A DNA stretch of 64,000 bases from Sutcliffiella horikoshii (GCF_002157855.1 NZ_CP020880.1:2418001-2482000); one strand, 5' to 3'; positions 32,194-41,764 are shown, numbered from the stretch's first letter. The notes: generated by a model from the sequence alone, not told the origin. Numbers and translations: made by a program.

Positions 32194-32358
32194 ATGAGTC
32201 GCGGTAAAAACTTTAACCATAAGAAAAAAGGCCACGAACCTACCATTGGTGCACAGCCAGCTGAAAAAAAGGTCTTCGAAAAAGTGGAATACGCAATTGA
32301 GCCTGTCGCAACTGCTGAAGAACGCCCTGTAACAAACAAAGCAGAAAAAGACCGTTAA
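32194..32358 (+). CDS. 54-aa hydrophilic small protein
   Basis: ATG at 32194 with AAGGAGGGATATAG upstream opens 54 codons. It begins MSRGKNFNHKKKGHEPTIGA and ends ERPVTNKAEKDR. It is highly charged and without hydrophobic stretches. A strong bidirectional terminator follows eight bases after the stop. A small spore or stress protein is possible, but the family is not recognised. Confidence 0.7.
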   Translation: MSRGKNFNHKKKGHEPTIGAQPAEKKVFEKVEYAIEPVATAEERPVTNKAEKDR

Positions 32359-32363
32359 ACATG

Positions 32364-32397
32364 AAAAGCCTGATCTTCCATTGATCAGGCTTCTTTA
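32364..32397. terminator. Bidirectional terminator, 54-aa gene and yppE
   Basis: AAGCCTGATC pairs with GATCAGGCTT around TTCCATT. T-rich flanks lie on both strands, between two convergent genes. Confidence 0.85.
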
Positions 32398-32403
32398 AAT
32401 AAT

Positions 32404-32766
32404 CTAGATATTTTTGGATATTGCATCATTCAAAACATAGCGAATAGATTGAAGCATACCTTTGAACCGTTTTTCGCGTGTGTCCGGGTAAAAACATTGC
32501 ACTGCAACCATATTTATATTTTCAACCGTGCTATCTATCTGTTGAACGTGTATATATTTAGGTTTATCTGACAGTATCCAGTTTTTAACTCTGCTCTCCC
32601 ATTTCTCGACAGTCGCAAATACACCATCAGCATACGGCTTAACTGTTTGAAAAAAATCAGGTTCTTGGTTACTAACTTTGGCTGCCATAAAGTTTTCTTC
32701 TATCCGATCCAATTCCACTAAGAGCTGATTTGTTAATTCTTTTACACTTTTATCATTGCCAGACAT
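32404..32766 (-). CDS. yppE: DUF1798 family protein YppE
   Basis: A 120-residue all-helical protein of the YppE/DUF1798 family. It begins KSVKELTNQLLVELDRIEEN and contains the conserved DFFQTVKPYADGV and CFYPDTREKRFKGM segments. The B. subtilis protein is of similar length with a four-helix bundle fold and unknown role. It lies 36 bases downstream of the yppD-like gene on the same strand. Confidence 0.85.
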   Translation of the reverse strand: MSGNDKSVKELTNQLLVELDRIEENFMAAKVSNQEPDFFQTVKPYADGVFATVEKWESRVKNWILSDKPKYIHVQQIDSTVENINMVAVQCFYPDTREKRFKGMLQSIRYVLNDAISKNI

Positions 32767-32802
32767 TTCTCTTCACCTCTAGCAATACATTACCACATGT
32801 TC

Positions 32803-33060
32803 TTATACAGAGTAAGCACTTTGCCGAAAGTCAATTGATTTTGGAGAGTGAATTTTCAACAACCGTTGTTCACCCATCACTTTTTCCACTTCATCTAGCG
32901 TGACGTGCAGCCGTTTAATCTGATGTTTCATGACTTCTTCCATCTCTTCTCGCTCTATTTTAAGTGAATTTGACATTGTCTCTTCCAATACATCCATTTG
33001 AAGCATCATTTCATTGAACAAGTCCGCAATCTCATTTCTTGAAACAATTACATTGGACAT
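32803..33060 (-). CDS. YppD-like coiled-coil protein
   Basis: An 85-residue acidic, helical, probably coiled-coil protein (EETMSNSLKIEREEMEEVMK). I choose the ATG at 33060, because the in-frame ATG at 33075 overlaps the GGAGGGGA ribosome site. Its position just upstream of yppE and beside sspM corresponds to B. subtilis yppD. Sequence homology to YppD is plausible but not verified. Function is unknown. Confidence 0.65.
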   Translation of the reverse strand: MSNVIVSRNEIADLFNEMMLQMDVLEETMSNSLKIEREEMEEVMKHQIKRLHVTLDEVEKVMGEQRLLKIHSPKSIDFRQSAYSV

Positions 33061-33251
33061 ACAAATCCCCTCCATACTTTGTTAGTTTATATTTTCTGCA
33101 TTCATCCTCTACTCCCTTCCTGTGCGACAAAACTAGAAGCAATTCGCCAAAGAAAGTGTTTATTTGCAAAACACCTTCCATTTTTCGCATGATTGATTGC
33201 CTAATTGTAAAAAATAAGAAGGTAAAAAATACAGTAATAGGAGGTACCGTA

Positions 33252-33356
33252 ATGTCTAAACAAAAGAAAAATCAACAACAACGTAAAAATCAAGTAGAAA
33301 GCGCACCAGGCCAGGAAGATAAAAAATTAAAAGGGCCAAACCGCCCTTCTACTTGA
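33252..33356 (+). CDS. sspM: Small acid-soluble spore protein M
   Basis: A 34-residue peptide, MSKQKKNQQQRKNQVESAPG followed by QEDKKLKGPNRPST. B. subtilis SspM is also 34 residues and ends DKKLGGPNRPST, so length and C-terminus match. It is a minor forespore-specific protein. ATAGGAGGTACCGTA precedes the ATG. The open frame extends upstream to 33039 but the ribosome site fixes the start. In B. subtilis sspM also lies among the ypp genes. Confidence 0.88.
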   Translation: MSKQKKNQQQRKNQVESAPGQEDKKLKGPNRPST

Positions 33357-33369
33357 TCTCAACCATCAC

Positions 33370-33399
33370 AAAAAACAGCTCCTTTTACGGGGCTGTTTA
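33370..33399. terminator. Terminator between sspM and yppC
   Basis: AAACAGCTCC and GGGGCTGTTT form the stem, with A and T tracts on both sides, serving two convergent genes. Confidence 0.8.
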
Positions 33400-33403
33400 T
33401 TTG

Positions 33404-34420
33404 CTATAGCCATTTTTTTAAAGCAATTAAGCTATGCATCTGATGCTGTTTGTGTAAAAACCACTTCGTAATTTCTATTTCATCGGTATCTGTTTTCGCA
33501 GGCATTTCCCTCCATTTAGAAAGATGTCTTGCCTGCTTAAAAACCCAGTCGTCTTGGAGGATAGGCTGATGGGGAATAACGGGATAAGCCGCCCTAAGAA
33601 ATGGTGTTTCTCGAAATAGCCCTTTATGTAGATACTGCTCATAATCATACCTCGCCCCTGTATGTTCTGTGTTCTGCGAAAAGTTCACAAAGGAGTCCGA
33701 AAAATCCGGGTCAAATAAAAGATTTGCCAATCTCTTCCCCAATTCAATTCTATTATGGAGCTTTTGAAATCCATGAACAGAATATCCATACATCTTCCCC
33801 TTAAGTGTTGGAAAAATGACACAACTGAAATGACCAAGATCTTGAAAGGTATATACACTTGTTCCAAAAACTTTTCTTTTTAGTTTTTTGTTATGCAGAA
33901 CCGGTTCTTGGATTAGATTTTGTTCATTAATAATAAGGGATGTCATTAACCTTGTCATATCCCTTCTTTCCCAAAAACATTGCCATTCTGCTTCCATAAA
34001 ACAGGAAACATGAAACTCTTTTAGTAAATGAAATAAAGGTTTGTTATATCTCTTGGACAACTCATAGACTAATAATTGTGGGTACGCATCCTGAAAGATC
34101 ATCCAATTTGCTAATTCATAGGTGATAAATATCGGGTATCTTTTTCGCCATTCTAATGCAAGCTTGAACCATTTCCCCTCCAAATCCGTCATATTCCAGC
34201 CAGCATTGCGGGATACCATGCTGGCCAAAAAGGCCCACCGAATTTCTTTGTTTCTATCATAATAACCTGCATAGGCTTTTGTCCTAGAAATATTGTCAGC
34301 ATTGTATTTTGCTGTATTTTTTCTGATAGTAGTGATAAAATTATTCTCTTGAAAGGAGTACTTGTATTTCAATCTTCTTTCTCGTATTTCCGAATAGAGA
34401 GTTACATGTTTCACGTACAT
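33404..34420 (-). CDS. yppC: DUF2515 family protein YppC
   Basis: A 338-residue soluble protein of the YppC/DUF2515 family. Landmarks include NISRTKAYAGYYDRNKEIRW near residue 45, FLASMVSRNAGWNM, and a C-terminal domain ending in ITKWFLHKQHQMHSLIALKK. In B. subtilis it lies beside recU, as here, in divergent orientation. Enzymatic function is unknown. A GAAAGGAGAAGAATATGT region precedes the ATG at 34420. Confidence 0.82.
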   Translation of the reverse strand: MYVKHVTLYSEIRERRLKYKYSFQENNFITTIRKNTAKYNADNISRTKAYAGYYDRNKEIRWAFLASMVSRNAGWNMTDLEGKWFKLALEWRKRYPIFITYELANWMIFQDAYPQLLVYELSKRYNKPLFHLLKEFHVSCFMEAEWQCFWERRDMTRLMTSLIINEQNLIQEPVLHNKKLKRKVFGTSVYTFQDLGHFSCVIFPTLKGKMYGYSVHGFQKLHNRIELGKRLANLLFDPDFSDSFVNFSQNTEHTGARYDYEQYLHKGLFRETPFLRAAYPVIPHQPILQDDWVFKQARHLSKWREMPAKTDTDEIEITKWFLHKQHQMHSLIALKKWL

Positions 34421-34514
34421 ATTCTTCTCCTTTCAAACAAAAAGTGACAAAGGTTACAAAAAGATGACGTTTTTTTCTAATATAAGATTAGTTTTAGTCT
34501 AGAGGGGGAAATTT

Positions 34515-35111
34515 ATGACTATACGATACCCAAATGGTAAAGTATTTCAGGCAAGTAGCAATTCGCCTTCCAAAAAGACTGGTCCAACATTGTATGGTAA
34601 CAGAGGGATGAGTTTAGAAGATGATCTTCATGATTCCAATATGTATTACCTCCACCAAGGAATTGCTGTTGTCCATAAAAAGCCGACACCAATCCAGATT
34701 GTCGATGTGCATTATCCTAAAAGAAGTGCCGCTGTCATTAAAGAAGCATACTTTAAACAAGCCTCGACTACAGACTTTAATGGAGTATACAAAGGAAGGT
34801 ATATTGATTTTGAGGCAAAGGAAACGAAAAATAAAACTTCCTTCCCTCTCCAAAACTTTCATGAACATCAAATTCAACATATGCGGCAAGTAGTGAAACA
34901 AAATGGAATCTGTTTCGTCATATTAATGTTCAGTCTTTTTAATGAAGTCTATCTGCTACCGGCCGATAAATTATTTCATTATTGGGACAGGAAAGAATCC
35001 GGTGAAAGAAAGTCTATTACAAAACAAGAAGTCGAACGCGATGGCTACTTGATCCCTCAAGGTTATCAGCCGAGAATCGATTACATCAAAATAATAGACA
35101 CTTATTATTAA
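34515..35111 (+). CDS. recU: Holliday junction resolvase RecU
   Basis: A 198-residue nuclease. The conserved N-terminal YPNGKVF and the catalytic core [20 protein letters not shown] (metal-binding Asp, Glu and Lys) are intact. So is the [13 protein letters not shown] stalk segment. RecU cleaves four-way junctions during recombination and chromosome segregation and helps RecA loading. It is the first gene of the recU-ponA pair; TAGAGGGGGAAATTT precedes the ATG. yppC is divergent upstream. Confidence 0.95.
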   Translation: MTIRYPNGKVFQASSNSPSKKTGPTLYGNRGMSLEDDLHDSNMYYLHQGIAVVHKKPTPIQIVDVHYPKRSAAVIKEAYFKQASTTDFNGVYKGRYIDFEAKETKNKTSFPLQNFHEHQIQHMRQVVKQNGICFVILMFSLFNEVYLLPADKLFHYWDRKESGERKSITKQEVERDGYLIPQGYQPRIDYIKIIDTYY

Positions 35112-35156
35112 CAGCTCCGGAATAACTGTATGTGTGAAGAAAGGCAGGTCTGAAAC

Positions 35157-37859
35157 ATGACTGAAAAGTATCAATCTAGAGAACAGAGACGACAAGCTAT
35201 GCAAGAAGAACGCAGTGCAAAATCCGGCACGAAAAAGAAAGGTCCTAAGAAAGGCTTATTCAAAAAAATATTCTTATCTGCACTTATTATCGGTATTGTA
35301 GGATTATTAACAGGTATAGGTACCTTCGCTTACTATGTTCAGAGCACGCCACCGCTGGATGAGACATTACTAAAAGTCCCTGTTCCTTCCAAAGTATATG
35401 GGATGGATGGAGAGCTGGCTGCTGAAATAGGCGGGCATGAAGCTCGGGAGTATGTAGAATCAGATGAAATCCCTGACCTCGTAAAAGATGCCTTCTTGGC
35501 TACAGAGGATGTACGTTTTTACGAGCATAATGGAGTAGATTACAGACGTTTAGCTGGAGCGGTATTGGCAAACGTTACAAGAGGCTTCGGTGCTGAAGGT
35601 GGAAGTACCATTACTCAGCAGTTAGTAAAATTATCATTTTTATCAACTGATAAAACCTTAAAGAGAAAAGCGCAGGAATTCTATTTGGCTTATCAACTAG
35701 AATCCCGTTTTACAAAAGATGAAATTTTGGAAATGTACTTAAATCGTATTTATTTTTCAAATTATGCATATGGAATTTCCAATGCTGCAATGAATTATTA
35801 TGGGAAATCTCTTGATGAGTTAGAACTGCATGAAGCAGCGATGCTTGCAGGACTCCCACAAAGTCCTAACAACTATAACCCTGTCACAAATCCTGAAAAT
35901 GCTGAGCAACGACGTAACATCGTCTTAACTCTTATGGTGAAGCATGGAAAGATCACAGAGGAAGAAGCAGATGAAGCAAGAGCCATTCCAGTAGACTCCA
36001 CTTTGACAGACGATGTGGAGAAAACGAATTACTCTAATAAGTACAACGCTTTTATTGATCGAGTAATTGAAGAAATATCTGATCAATTAGGCGATGTGGA
36101 TCCTCAGGCAGACGGGCTAGAGATTTACACAACTCTAGATGTGAATGCACAAGAACAAGTGGAATATATCTTATCCGATGAAAGTGGTATTCCACATCTA
36201 GAAAATGAAGATTATCAAGCAGGTATTGCATTGATTGATACCCAAAGTGGAGAAATTCGCGCCATTGGCGGCGGTAGAAACCATATGAAGACAGGTACCA
36301 ATTATGCAACAGATATACGAGTTCAACCAGCGTCAGCGATTAAGCCGATACTTGACTATGCGCCTGCAATTGAATTTTTGGATTGGTCCACTTACCATCA
36401 AATTAATGATGAACCTTACAGTTATTCTTCTGGAACTGAGATTAATAACTGGGACAACAAGCATAAAGGTTACCTAAGTATGCGACAACATCTGGCAGAT
36501 TCCCGTAACATCCCTGCATTAAAAGCTCTGCAAGAAGTTGGTTTGGATAGAGCAAGGGACTTTGCTGTGAAACTGGGCATACCACTAGAAGAAGAAATAA
36601 ACGAAGCATATGCAATCGGTGGATTTTCTAATGGTATCTCCCCTCTTCAAATGGCTGGAGCATACAGTTCATTTGGTAGCGGCGGAGTATATACTGAACC
36701 ATTCGCTGTGACGAAAGTCGTCTTCCAAGATGGTACTAGTGTAAACCTTAATAAAGAGTCAGAAGTTGTAATGAAGGATTCCACTGCTTTCATGATTACA
36801 GATATGCTTAAAACATCTGTACGAAGCGGATTAGCCAATGCTGCAAATGTACCTGGATTAAATATCGCAGGGAAATCAGGAACCACTAACTTCGCTGAGG
36901 ATACCATTTCAGAATATGGAATACCTGAAGGCGGGGTTCCAAGCACCTGGTTTGCTGGGTATACACCAACATATACTGCAACGGTATGGACAGGATTCAG
37001 AAGAACAGGAACAGATAATTATCTGCGACCAATTAACGGTTCAAATCAAGACCAGTATCTATCAAGGATTATCTTTAAACAATTAATGGAGAATATATCC
37101 ACGACAAGCGAAGACAAATCAGACTTCCCTGTTCCTAACAGTGTTGTCCGTGTTCCAATTGAAAAAGGATCAAATCCTCCATTAAAAGCAAGTGAGTTTA
37201 CACCTTCAGATCAGATTACGAATGAATATTTCATAAAGGGAACAGAGCCAACAAAGGTTTCAAAAGAATATGATAAGCTACCTACTCCAACTGGTTTCAC
37301 AGCCCAATATGATGAGGAAGCTAATGTTATTAATCTAAACTGGAAGTATCCTGAAGACCGCTTAGAAGGCGTAACATTTACTATTAATGTAGCTGTTAAT
37401 GAAGGGTCTCCTCAACCTCTGACAGAAACAAAAGATCTTGGTTTGGTTGTGGAATCACCTGATCCTGGGGCTACCTTCACCTTTGAGGTTGTAGCAGTAC
37501 AGGATGAAAACAATGAAAATAAAAGTGACGCAGCAACACAGACGATAACGATTCCTGAAGCGGTCGAAGAGGATGATGAAAGTATCATTCCAGAGATTCC
37601 TGGTGACGGCGAAGAAGAGCCTCCAGGCGATGGCGAAGAACCTCCGGGTGACGGCGAAGAACCTCCGGGTGATGGCGAAGAGCCTCCAGGCGAAGGCGAA
37701 GAGCCTCCAGGCGATGGCGAAGAACCTCCAGGTGACGGCGAAGAACCTCCGGGTGATGGCGAAGAGCCTCCAGGTGACGACGAAGAATCTGATGATGCAG
37801 ATACACAGAGCAACACAAATCGAAATGGACAACGTGATGATTCAGAAGATGACGATTAA
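35157..37859 (+). CDS. ponA: Class A penicillin-binding protein 1 (PonA)
   Basis: A 900-residue bifunctional peptidoglycan synthase. A basic cytoplasmic tail and one membrane segment (~residues 35-62) lead into the GT51 glycosyltransferase (EDVRFYEHNGVD, GGSTITQQLVK). The transpeptidase has its SxxK at SAIK near residue 393, then SRN, and KSGTTNF near residue 572. A fibronectin-III-like domain follows (~710-800). The last ~95 residues are acidic low-complexity repeats of GDGEEPP. It is cotranscribed with recU, 45 bases upstream. GpsB, encoded in this window, is its known partner in B. subtilis. Confidence 0.95.
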   Translation: MTEKYQSREQRRQAMQEERSAKSGTKKKGPKKGLFKKIFLSALIIGIVGLLTGIGTFAYYVQSTPPLDETLLKVPVPSKVYGMDGELAAEIGGHEAREYVESDEIPDLVKDAFLATEDVRFYEHNGVDYRRLAGAVLANVTRGFGAEGGSTITQQLVKLSFLSTDKTLKRKAQEFYLAYQLESRFTKDEILEMYLNRIYFSNYAYGISNAAMNYYGKSLDELELHEAAMLAGLPQSPNNYNPVTNPENAEQRRNIVLTLMVKHGKITEEEADEARAIPVDSTLTDDVEKTNYSNKYNAFIDRVIEEISDQLGDVDPQADGLEIYTTLDVNAQEQVEYILSDESGIPHLENEDYQAGIALIDTQSGEIRAIGGGRNHMKTGTNYATDIRVQPASAIKPILDYAPAIEFLDWSTYHQINDEPYSYSSGTEINNWDNKHKGYLSMRQHLADSRNIPALKALQEVGLDRARDFAVKLGIPLEEEINEAYAIGGFSNGISPLQMAGAYSSFGSGGVYTEPFAVTKVVFQDGTSVNLNKESEVVMKDSTAFMITDMLKTSVRSGLANAANVPGLNIAGKSGTTNFAEDTISEYGIPEGGVPSTWFAGYTPTYTATVWTGFRRTGTDNYLRPINGSNQDQYLSRIIFKQLMENISTTSEDKSDFPVPNSVVRVPIEKGSNPPLKASEFTPSDQITNEYFIKGTEPTKVSKEYDKLPTPTGFTAQYDEEANVINLNWKYPEDRLEGVTFTINVAVNEGSPQPLTETKDLGLVVESPDPGATFTFEVVAVQDENNENKSDAATQTITIPEAVEEDDESIIPEIPGDGEEEPPGDGEEPPGDGEEPPGDGEEPPGEGEEPPGDGEEPPGDGEEPPGDGEEPPGDDEESDDADTQSNTNRNGQRDDSEDDD
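37598..37790 (+). repeat. 21-bp coding tandem repeat in the ponA tail
   Basis: About eight units of roughly 21 bp (GGCGAAGA-CCTCC-GG-GA type) encode GDGEEPP, with one GEGEEPP variant. Synonymous changes separate the units, so the repeat is not newly made. Confidence 0.85.
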
Positions 37860-37861
37860 CA

Positions 37862-37896
37862 CAAAAAGGGCTACCGTCGCAGGTAGCCCTTTTTGT
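37862..37896. terminator. Bidirectional terminator, ponA and ypoC
   Basis: AAAAAGGGCTACC pairs with GGTAGCCCTTTTT around a short loop. It lies between two convergent genes. Confidence 0.9.
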
Positions 37897-37905
37897 ATAC
37901 TTTTT

Positions 37906-38409
37906 TTATTTTTGCTCTAGTGCCTTCATTTTGTAAAAAAGCTTGGCGCTTTCTGTGTAAAGCTGTTGAAGCTGAATAAACGCATGATACATCTCAGGTT
38001 TTTTAATGACAAACTCCAACCTCTCATCCACATTTATCGGCTTCCAATTCAACTTCTGCGATTCTTTTTTCCAATCCGTTAAACTTCTTACAGGTTGACC
38101 ATTTATCCAGAACAACAATTGCAGGTACCAAGCGATTGGAAGAATGATTTGTTCCCTTGCTTCCTTTCGATTCCTACCTTCATGGAGATTATTTAAATGC
38201 GTTTCTTTTTCTTTCCATCTATTGAGGATAAGCGGTATCGAGTCACTTGTCATCTCCCAAGGCAATTGATGTGGCGCTGCTCCTTGATAGTATGCAATAT
38301 CATATTTAAATGGCATTTCAACGGTATCTTCTATTCTAAAGTTCTTTATGGAAATGGTGTCTTGATCCGAATAAAAATGGGGATGGAGAAAGGCTTCTGG
38401 TATCTTCAT
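37906..38409 (-). CDS. ypoC: YpoC-like protein
   Basis: A 167-residue soluble protein of unknown function. PWEMTSDSIPLILNRWKEKE and WYLQLLFWINGQPV are the recognisable segments of the YpoC family. It overlaps the nth stop codon by one base and lies in the dnaD-nth-ypoC order of B. subtilis, so it is translationally coupled with nth. No catalytic motif is visible. Confidence 0.82.
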   Translation of the reverse strand: MKIPEAFLHPHFYSDQDTISIKNFRIEDTVEMPFKYDIAYYQGAAPHQLPWEMTSDSIPLILNRWKEKETHLNNLHEGRNRKEAREQIILPIAWYLQLLFWINGQPVRSLTDWKKESQKLNWKPINVDERLEFVIKKPEMYHAFIQLQQLYTESAKLFYKMKALEQK

Positions 38410-39062
38410 TAGCCCACCTTCTTCTTCATTCTCTTCTTACCTTCCCTGCACATTTCAAGTAACGGACAGCTTTCACATTGAGGGTTCTGAGCTTTGCAAT
38501 GATATCTTCCGAAGAAAATTAGTCGATGATGCGTATCAGACCACTTCTCTTTTGGTATTTTTCTCATTAAAGTTTTTTCTACTTCTAAAACGCTATCTTT
38601 CCATTTGCAGATGCCCAATCGTTTACTCACTCGTTCTACATGAGTATCAACAGCAATAGCCGGAACCCCAAAGGCAACGGATACAACCACATTGGCCGTT
38701 TTTCTGCCTACACCTGGCAACTTGACGAGTTCATCCCTCTCTTTAGGAACTTGTCCATTATATTCTTCCAAAAGGAGTTGGCATAAGGCCCTAATGTTTT
38801 TTGCTTTATTTCGATAAAGGCCAATAGAGCGGATATCCTGCTGTAATTCCTCTAGTGTAACTTCAAGATAATCCTCAGGTTTTTGATACTTTTCAAACAG
38901 GTTCTTTGTAACCTTATTAACTAGTGCATCTGTACATTGAGCGGACAGCGCAACAGCAATTACTAGTTCGAAAGGATTCTTATGATTTAATTCACAATGT
39001 GCATCAGGAAACATTTCCCCCATCACATCTACTACTTCTTTTATTTGTTTAAGATTTAACAT
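38409..39062 (-). CDS. nth: Endonuclease III
   Basis: A 217-residue base-excision DNA glycosylase/AP lyase for oxidised pyrimidines. The helix-hairpin-helix LPGVGRKTANVV holds the catalytic Lys, AVDTHVERVSKRLG holds the catalytic Asp, and the [4Fe-4S] cluster is C-x6-C-x2-C-x5-C in HCKAQNPQCESCPLLEMC. Length is typical. It belongs to the dnaD-nth-ypoC set, but a hairpin terminator lies between dnaD and nth, which may limit read-through. Confidence 0.95.
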   Translation of the reverse strand: MLNLKQIKEVVDVMGEMFPDAHCELNHKNPFELVIAVALSAQCTDALVNKVTKNLFEKYQKPEDYLEVTLEELQQDIRSIGLYRNKAKNIRALCQLLLEEYNGQVPKERDELVKLPGVGRKTANVVVSVAFGVPAIAVDTHVERVSKRLGICKWKDSVLEVEKTLMRKIPKEKWSDTHHRLIFFGRYHCKAQNPQCESCPLLEMCREGKKRMKKKVG

Positions 39063-39092
39063 TCCATATGTCCTGCCTTTCCGAAATTGATA

Positions 39093-39132
39093 GAAAAAGG
39101 AACACGCAATTCCACATTACGCGTCCCCTTTT
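39093..39132 (-). terminator. Possible terminator between dnaD and nth
   Basis: On the minus strand, GGGGACGCG pairs with CGTGTTCC with small mismatches around a 12-nt loop and is followed by TTTTTC. Confidence 0.6.
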
Positions 39133-39133
39133 G

Positions 39134-39844
39134 TTAATCAAGCCAGTTATAAAATGGAACAGTTGAATTGCTTGATTTATTTTGCGGTATAGGTGTTGGC
39201 TTTTGTTGATTTTTACGGAACTTCTTACCATAATCGTTGGCTTGATTGATTGTTTTAATTCCATTCTTTTTCCATTCAAAAAGAATCCTATCAATATAAC
39301 GGAAATTCAACTTACCAGAAATAACAGCTTCTCTTAAGGCAGCTTTAATAATGGTTGGATCATGATGATCTTGGTCCATCCACATATTCAGAGACTCACA
39401 CTCAAACGGTGATAAAGGTCTTCCAAATTCCTGCTCAAACACTGTATAGAGATTCATTTCTTGTTGTTGATTCATGGATTGTGTGGTTTGCTTGTTTTGG
39501 TCCATCATATAGGTAATCATCTTTTCCCAAAGGGGTTGGAGTGAATAGCGTTCGTATTTGATGGAGTATTCATCCATTTCATCACTAATGGATACATACC
39601 CTTTTTGAAGTAGATGACGCAAGATTTCCATACATTCTGATGGGTCAATTGTCATCTTATCTGCGATTTCCATAGGGGTTGGAAAAATAATTCCACTTTC
39701 CACGAAAGAATGTACATGTAGAAGAAGGATAAACTCTTTTTCATTTAACCCTAGATTTACGTAATTGTTCAACAAATATTTAGGAACGGACAGGTTGCCC
39801 TCTTCCATGAATTGAATAAATTGCTCTTTTTTCATCTGAGACAC
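39134..39844 (-). CDS. dnaD: Replication initiation protein DnaD
   Basis: A 236-residue primosomal protein. The N-terminal winged helix (residues 1-~115; VPKYLLNNYVNLGLNEKEFI) is followed by the DnaD/DnaB2 C-terminal domain (FEQEFGRPLSPFECESLNMW, then AVISGKLNFRYIDRILFEWK). It acts with DnaA, DnaB and DnaI to load the replicative helicase. In B. subtilis it is downstream of asnS, as here. In this genome a 52-bp repeat array of ~400 bp separates asnS and dnaD. Confidence 0.93.
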   Translation of the reverse strand: MSQMKKEQFIQFMEEGNLSVPKYLLNNYVNLGLNEKEFILLLHVHSFVESGIIFPTPMEIADKMTIDPSECMEILRHLLQKGYVSISDEMDEYSIKYERYSLQPLWEKMITYMMDQNKQTTQSMNQQQEMNLYTVFEQEFGRPLSPFECESLNMWMDQDHHDPTIIKAALREAVISGKLNFRYIDRILFEWKKNGIKTINQANDYGKKFRKNQQKPTPIPQNKSSNSTVPFYNWLD

Positions 39845-39975
39845 CTCTCCGATAAGTATAACAAATTTCTAGTGATTCTTCATAGGTAATATATTTCAAT
39901 CTGTTGATGGATATTTAATGTTTTTTGAATTACAGGGACAATTCAGATGCAGGTATAACTCTAGCTGAGTTCCAA

Positions 39976-40400
39976 AAGACCTTTCCCGCCCGTGATTGGG
40001 CCAACTGGTGTCTTCATTCCACTTCTCAAGACCTTTCTCAGCTGTGATTAGCGCTACTGATGTCTTCATTCACCATCTCAAGACCTCTCTCAGCCGTGAT
40101 TGGGCCAACTGGTGTCTTCATTCCACTTCTCAAGACCTCTCTCAGCTGTGATTGGGCCAACTGGCGTCTTCATTCCACTTCTCAAGACCTCACTCAGCTG
40201 TGATTGGGCCAACAGATGTCTTCATTCCACTTCTCAAGACCTCTCTCAGCCATGATTGGGCCAACTGGTGTCTTCATTCCACTTCTCAAGACCTCTCTCA
40301 GCTGTGATTAGCGCTACTGATGTCTTCATTCACCATCTCAAGACCTCTCTCAGCCCAGTAAGGTTCTACTCCAGGTCTTATTCCACTTCGAAGTCTTGAG
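39976..40400. repeat. Tandem array, 52-bp unit, AAGACCTCTCTCAGC family
   Basis: The gap between dnaD and asnS is an array. AAGAC starts lie at 39976, 40028, 40080 and 40132, and further at 52-bp steps to about 40340. Typical unit content is AAGACCTCTCTCAGCTGTGA, then TTGGGCCAACTGGTGTCTTC and ATTCCACTTCTC. Two sub-types alternate (TTGGGCCAACTG versus TAGCGCTACTGA). The stem is reduced to GTCTT-AAGAC. No coding frame is supported. Confidence 0.88.
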
Positions 40401-40433
40401 ACGAAACTTTCCTTACAAAAAAGTTCATAAAAA

Positions 40434-40470
40434 CAGTCACCCGTCTTCAAAGCGGGTGACCATTGTTTTT
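40434..40470 (-). terminator. Intrinsic terminator of asnS
   Basis: GTCACCCG pairs with CGGGTGAC around a 9-nt loop. On the minus strand it is followed by TGTTTTTATG. Confidence 0.85.
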
Positions 40471-40471
40471 A

Positions 40472-41764
40472 TTATGGATATAGACGGTTTAGTAATCTTG
40501 GGAATGGAATTGCTTCACGAACGTGCTCTGTTCCGCTGATCCATGCTACCGTACGCTCAAGGCCTAGTCCAAAGCCGGAATGAGGCACAGATCCGTATTG
40601 GCGAAGCTCTAAGTACCACTTGTATGCATCAGACTCCAAGTTATGCTCTTCTAAGCGTTGTTTTAGCAGGTCATAGTCATGAATACGTTCAGATCCACCG
40701 ATGATTTCTCCGTACCCTTCAGGTGCGATAAGGTCTGCACATAAAACGACATCGTCGCGTTCAGGATGTGGCTGCATGTAGAATGGTTTGATTCCTGTAG
40801 GGTAATGAGTAATGAAAACAGGCATATCATAGCTTTCAGCGATTGCTGTTTCATGAGGTGCACCGAAATCATCGCCCCACTGGATATCATCGAAGCCTTT
40901 TTCATTTAAGAATTTAATGGCATCATCGTAAGAGATTCTTGGGAATGGAGATTGGATTTTTTCAAGCTTTGAAACATCTCTATCCAGAATTCCTAATTCC
41001 AATTTGCAGTTTTTCACAACTGATTGAACGATGAAAGAAACATATTGCTCTTGAACGACCAGGTTGTCTTCGAACTCATAGAACGCCATCTCAGGCTCAA
41101 TCATCCAGAACTCAATTAAGTGACGTCTCGTTTTAGATTTTTCCGCACGGAATGTCGGTCCAAATGAGAATACTTTACCAAGCGCCATCGCTGCAGCTTC
41201 CATGTAAAGTTGTCCACTTTGAGAAAGGTATGCATCTTCGTCAAAGTATTTTGTTGCAAACAGTTCAGATGTTCCTTCAGGAGCACTGCCTGTTAATATT
41301 GGAGGATCTACTTTAGAGAACCCATTATCGTTAAAGAATTCGTAAGTCGCACGAATTACTTCATTTCTGATTTTCATGATGGCATGTTGTTTTTTTGAAC
41401 GCAACCATAAATGGCGGTTGTCCATTAAGAATTCTGTTCCATGATTTTTTGGAGTGATCGGGTAATCAACCGCTTCATGAATCACTTCTACTCCTGTTAC
41501 ACCAAGTTCGTAACCAAATGGGGATCTTTCGTCCTCGCGCACGATTCCTGTTACGTAAACAGAAGTTTCTTGCGTGACAGATTTTGCTGCTTGGAAAACA
41601 GACTCCTCTACTTCCGCTTTTACGACTACTCCTTGGATAAACCCTGAACCGTCACGTAATTGTAGGAATGCAATTTTCCCGCTTGATCTTTTGTTGGCAA
41701 TCCAAGCACCGATAGTTACTTCTTCTCCAACATGTTTATGTACTTCAATTATTGTTGTTTTCAC
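40472..41764 (-). CDS. asnS: Asparaginyl-tRNA synthetase
   Basis: A 430-residue class IIb synthetase. An OB-fold anticodon domain ([20 protein letters not shown]) is followed by the catalytic core with motif 2 ([19 protein letters not shown]) and motif 3 ([15 protein letters not shown]). It charges tRNA-Asn directly. The upstream 130 bases show no T-box elements. In B. subtilis it lies between aspB and dnaD, as here. The gene is intact with a terminator. Confidence 0.96.
   Translation of the reverse strand: MKTTIIEVHKHVGEEVTIGAWIANKRSSGKIAFLQLRDGSGFIQGVVVKAEVEESVFQAAKSVTQETSVYVTGIVREDERSPFGYELGVTGVEVIHEAVDYPITPKNHGTEFLMDNRHLWLRSKKQHAIMKIRNEVIRATYEFFNDNGFSKVDPPILTGSAPEGTSELFATKYFDEDAYLSQSGQLYMEAAAMALGKVFSFGPTFRAEKSKTRRHLIEFWMIEPEMAFYEFEDNLVVQEQYVSFIVQSVVKNCKLELGILDRDVSKLEKIQSPFPRISYDDAIKFLNEKGFDDIQWGDDFGAPHETAIAESYDMPVFITHYPTGIKPFYMQPHPERDDVVLCADLIAPEGYGEIIGGSERIHDYDLLKQRLEEHNLESDAYKWYLELRQYGSVPHSGFGLGLERTVAWISGTEHVREAIPFPRLLNRLYP

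Noticed and set aside
37412-37832. Antisense ORFs opposite the ponA tail
   Set aside because: They are complements of the 21-bp GDGEEPP repeat and exist only because the repeat lacks stops in several frames.
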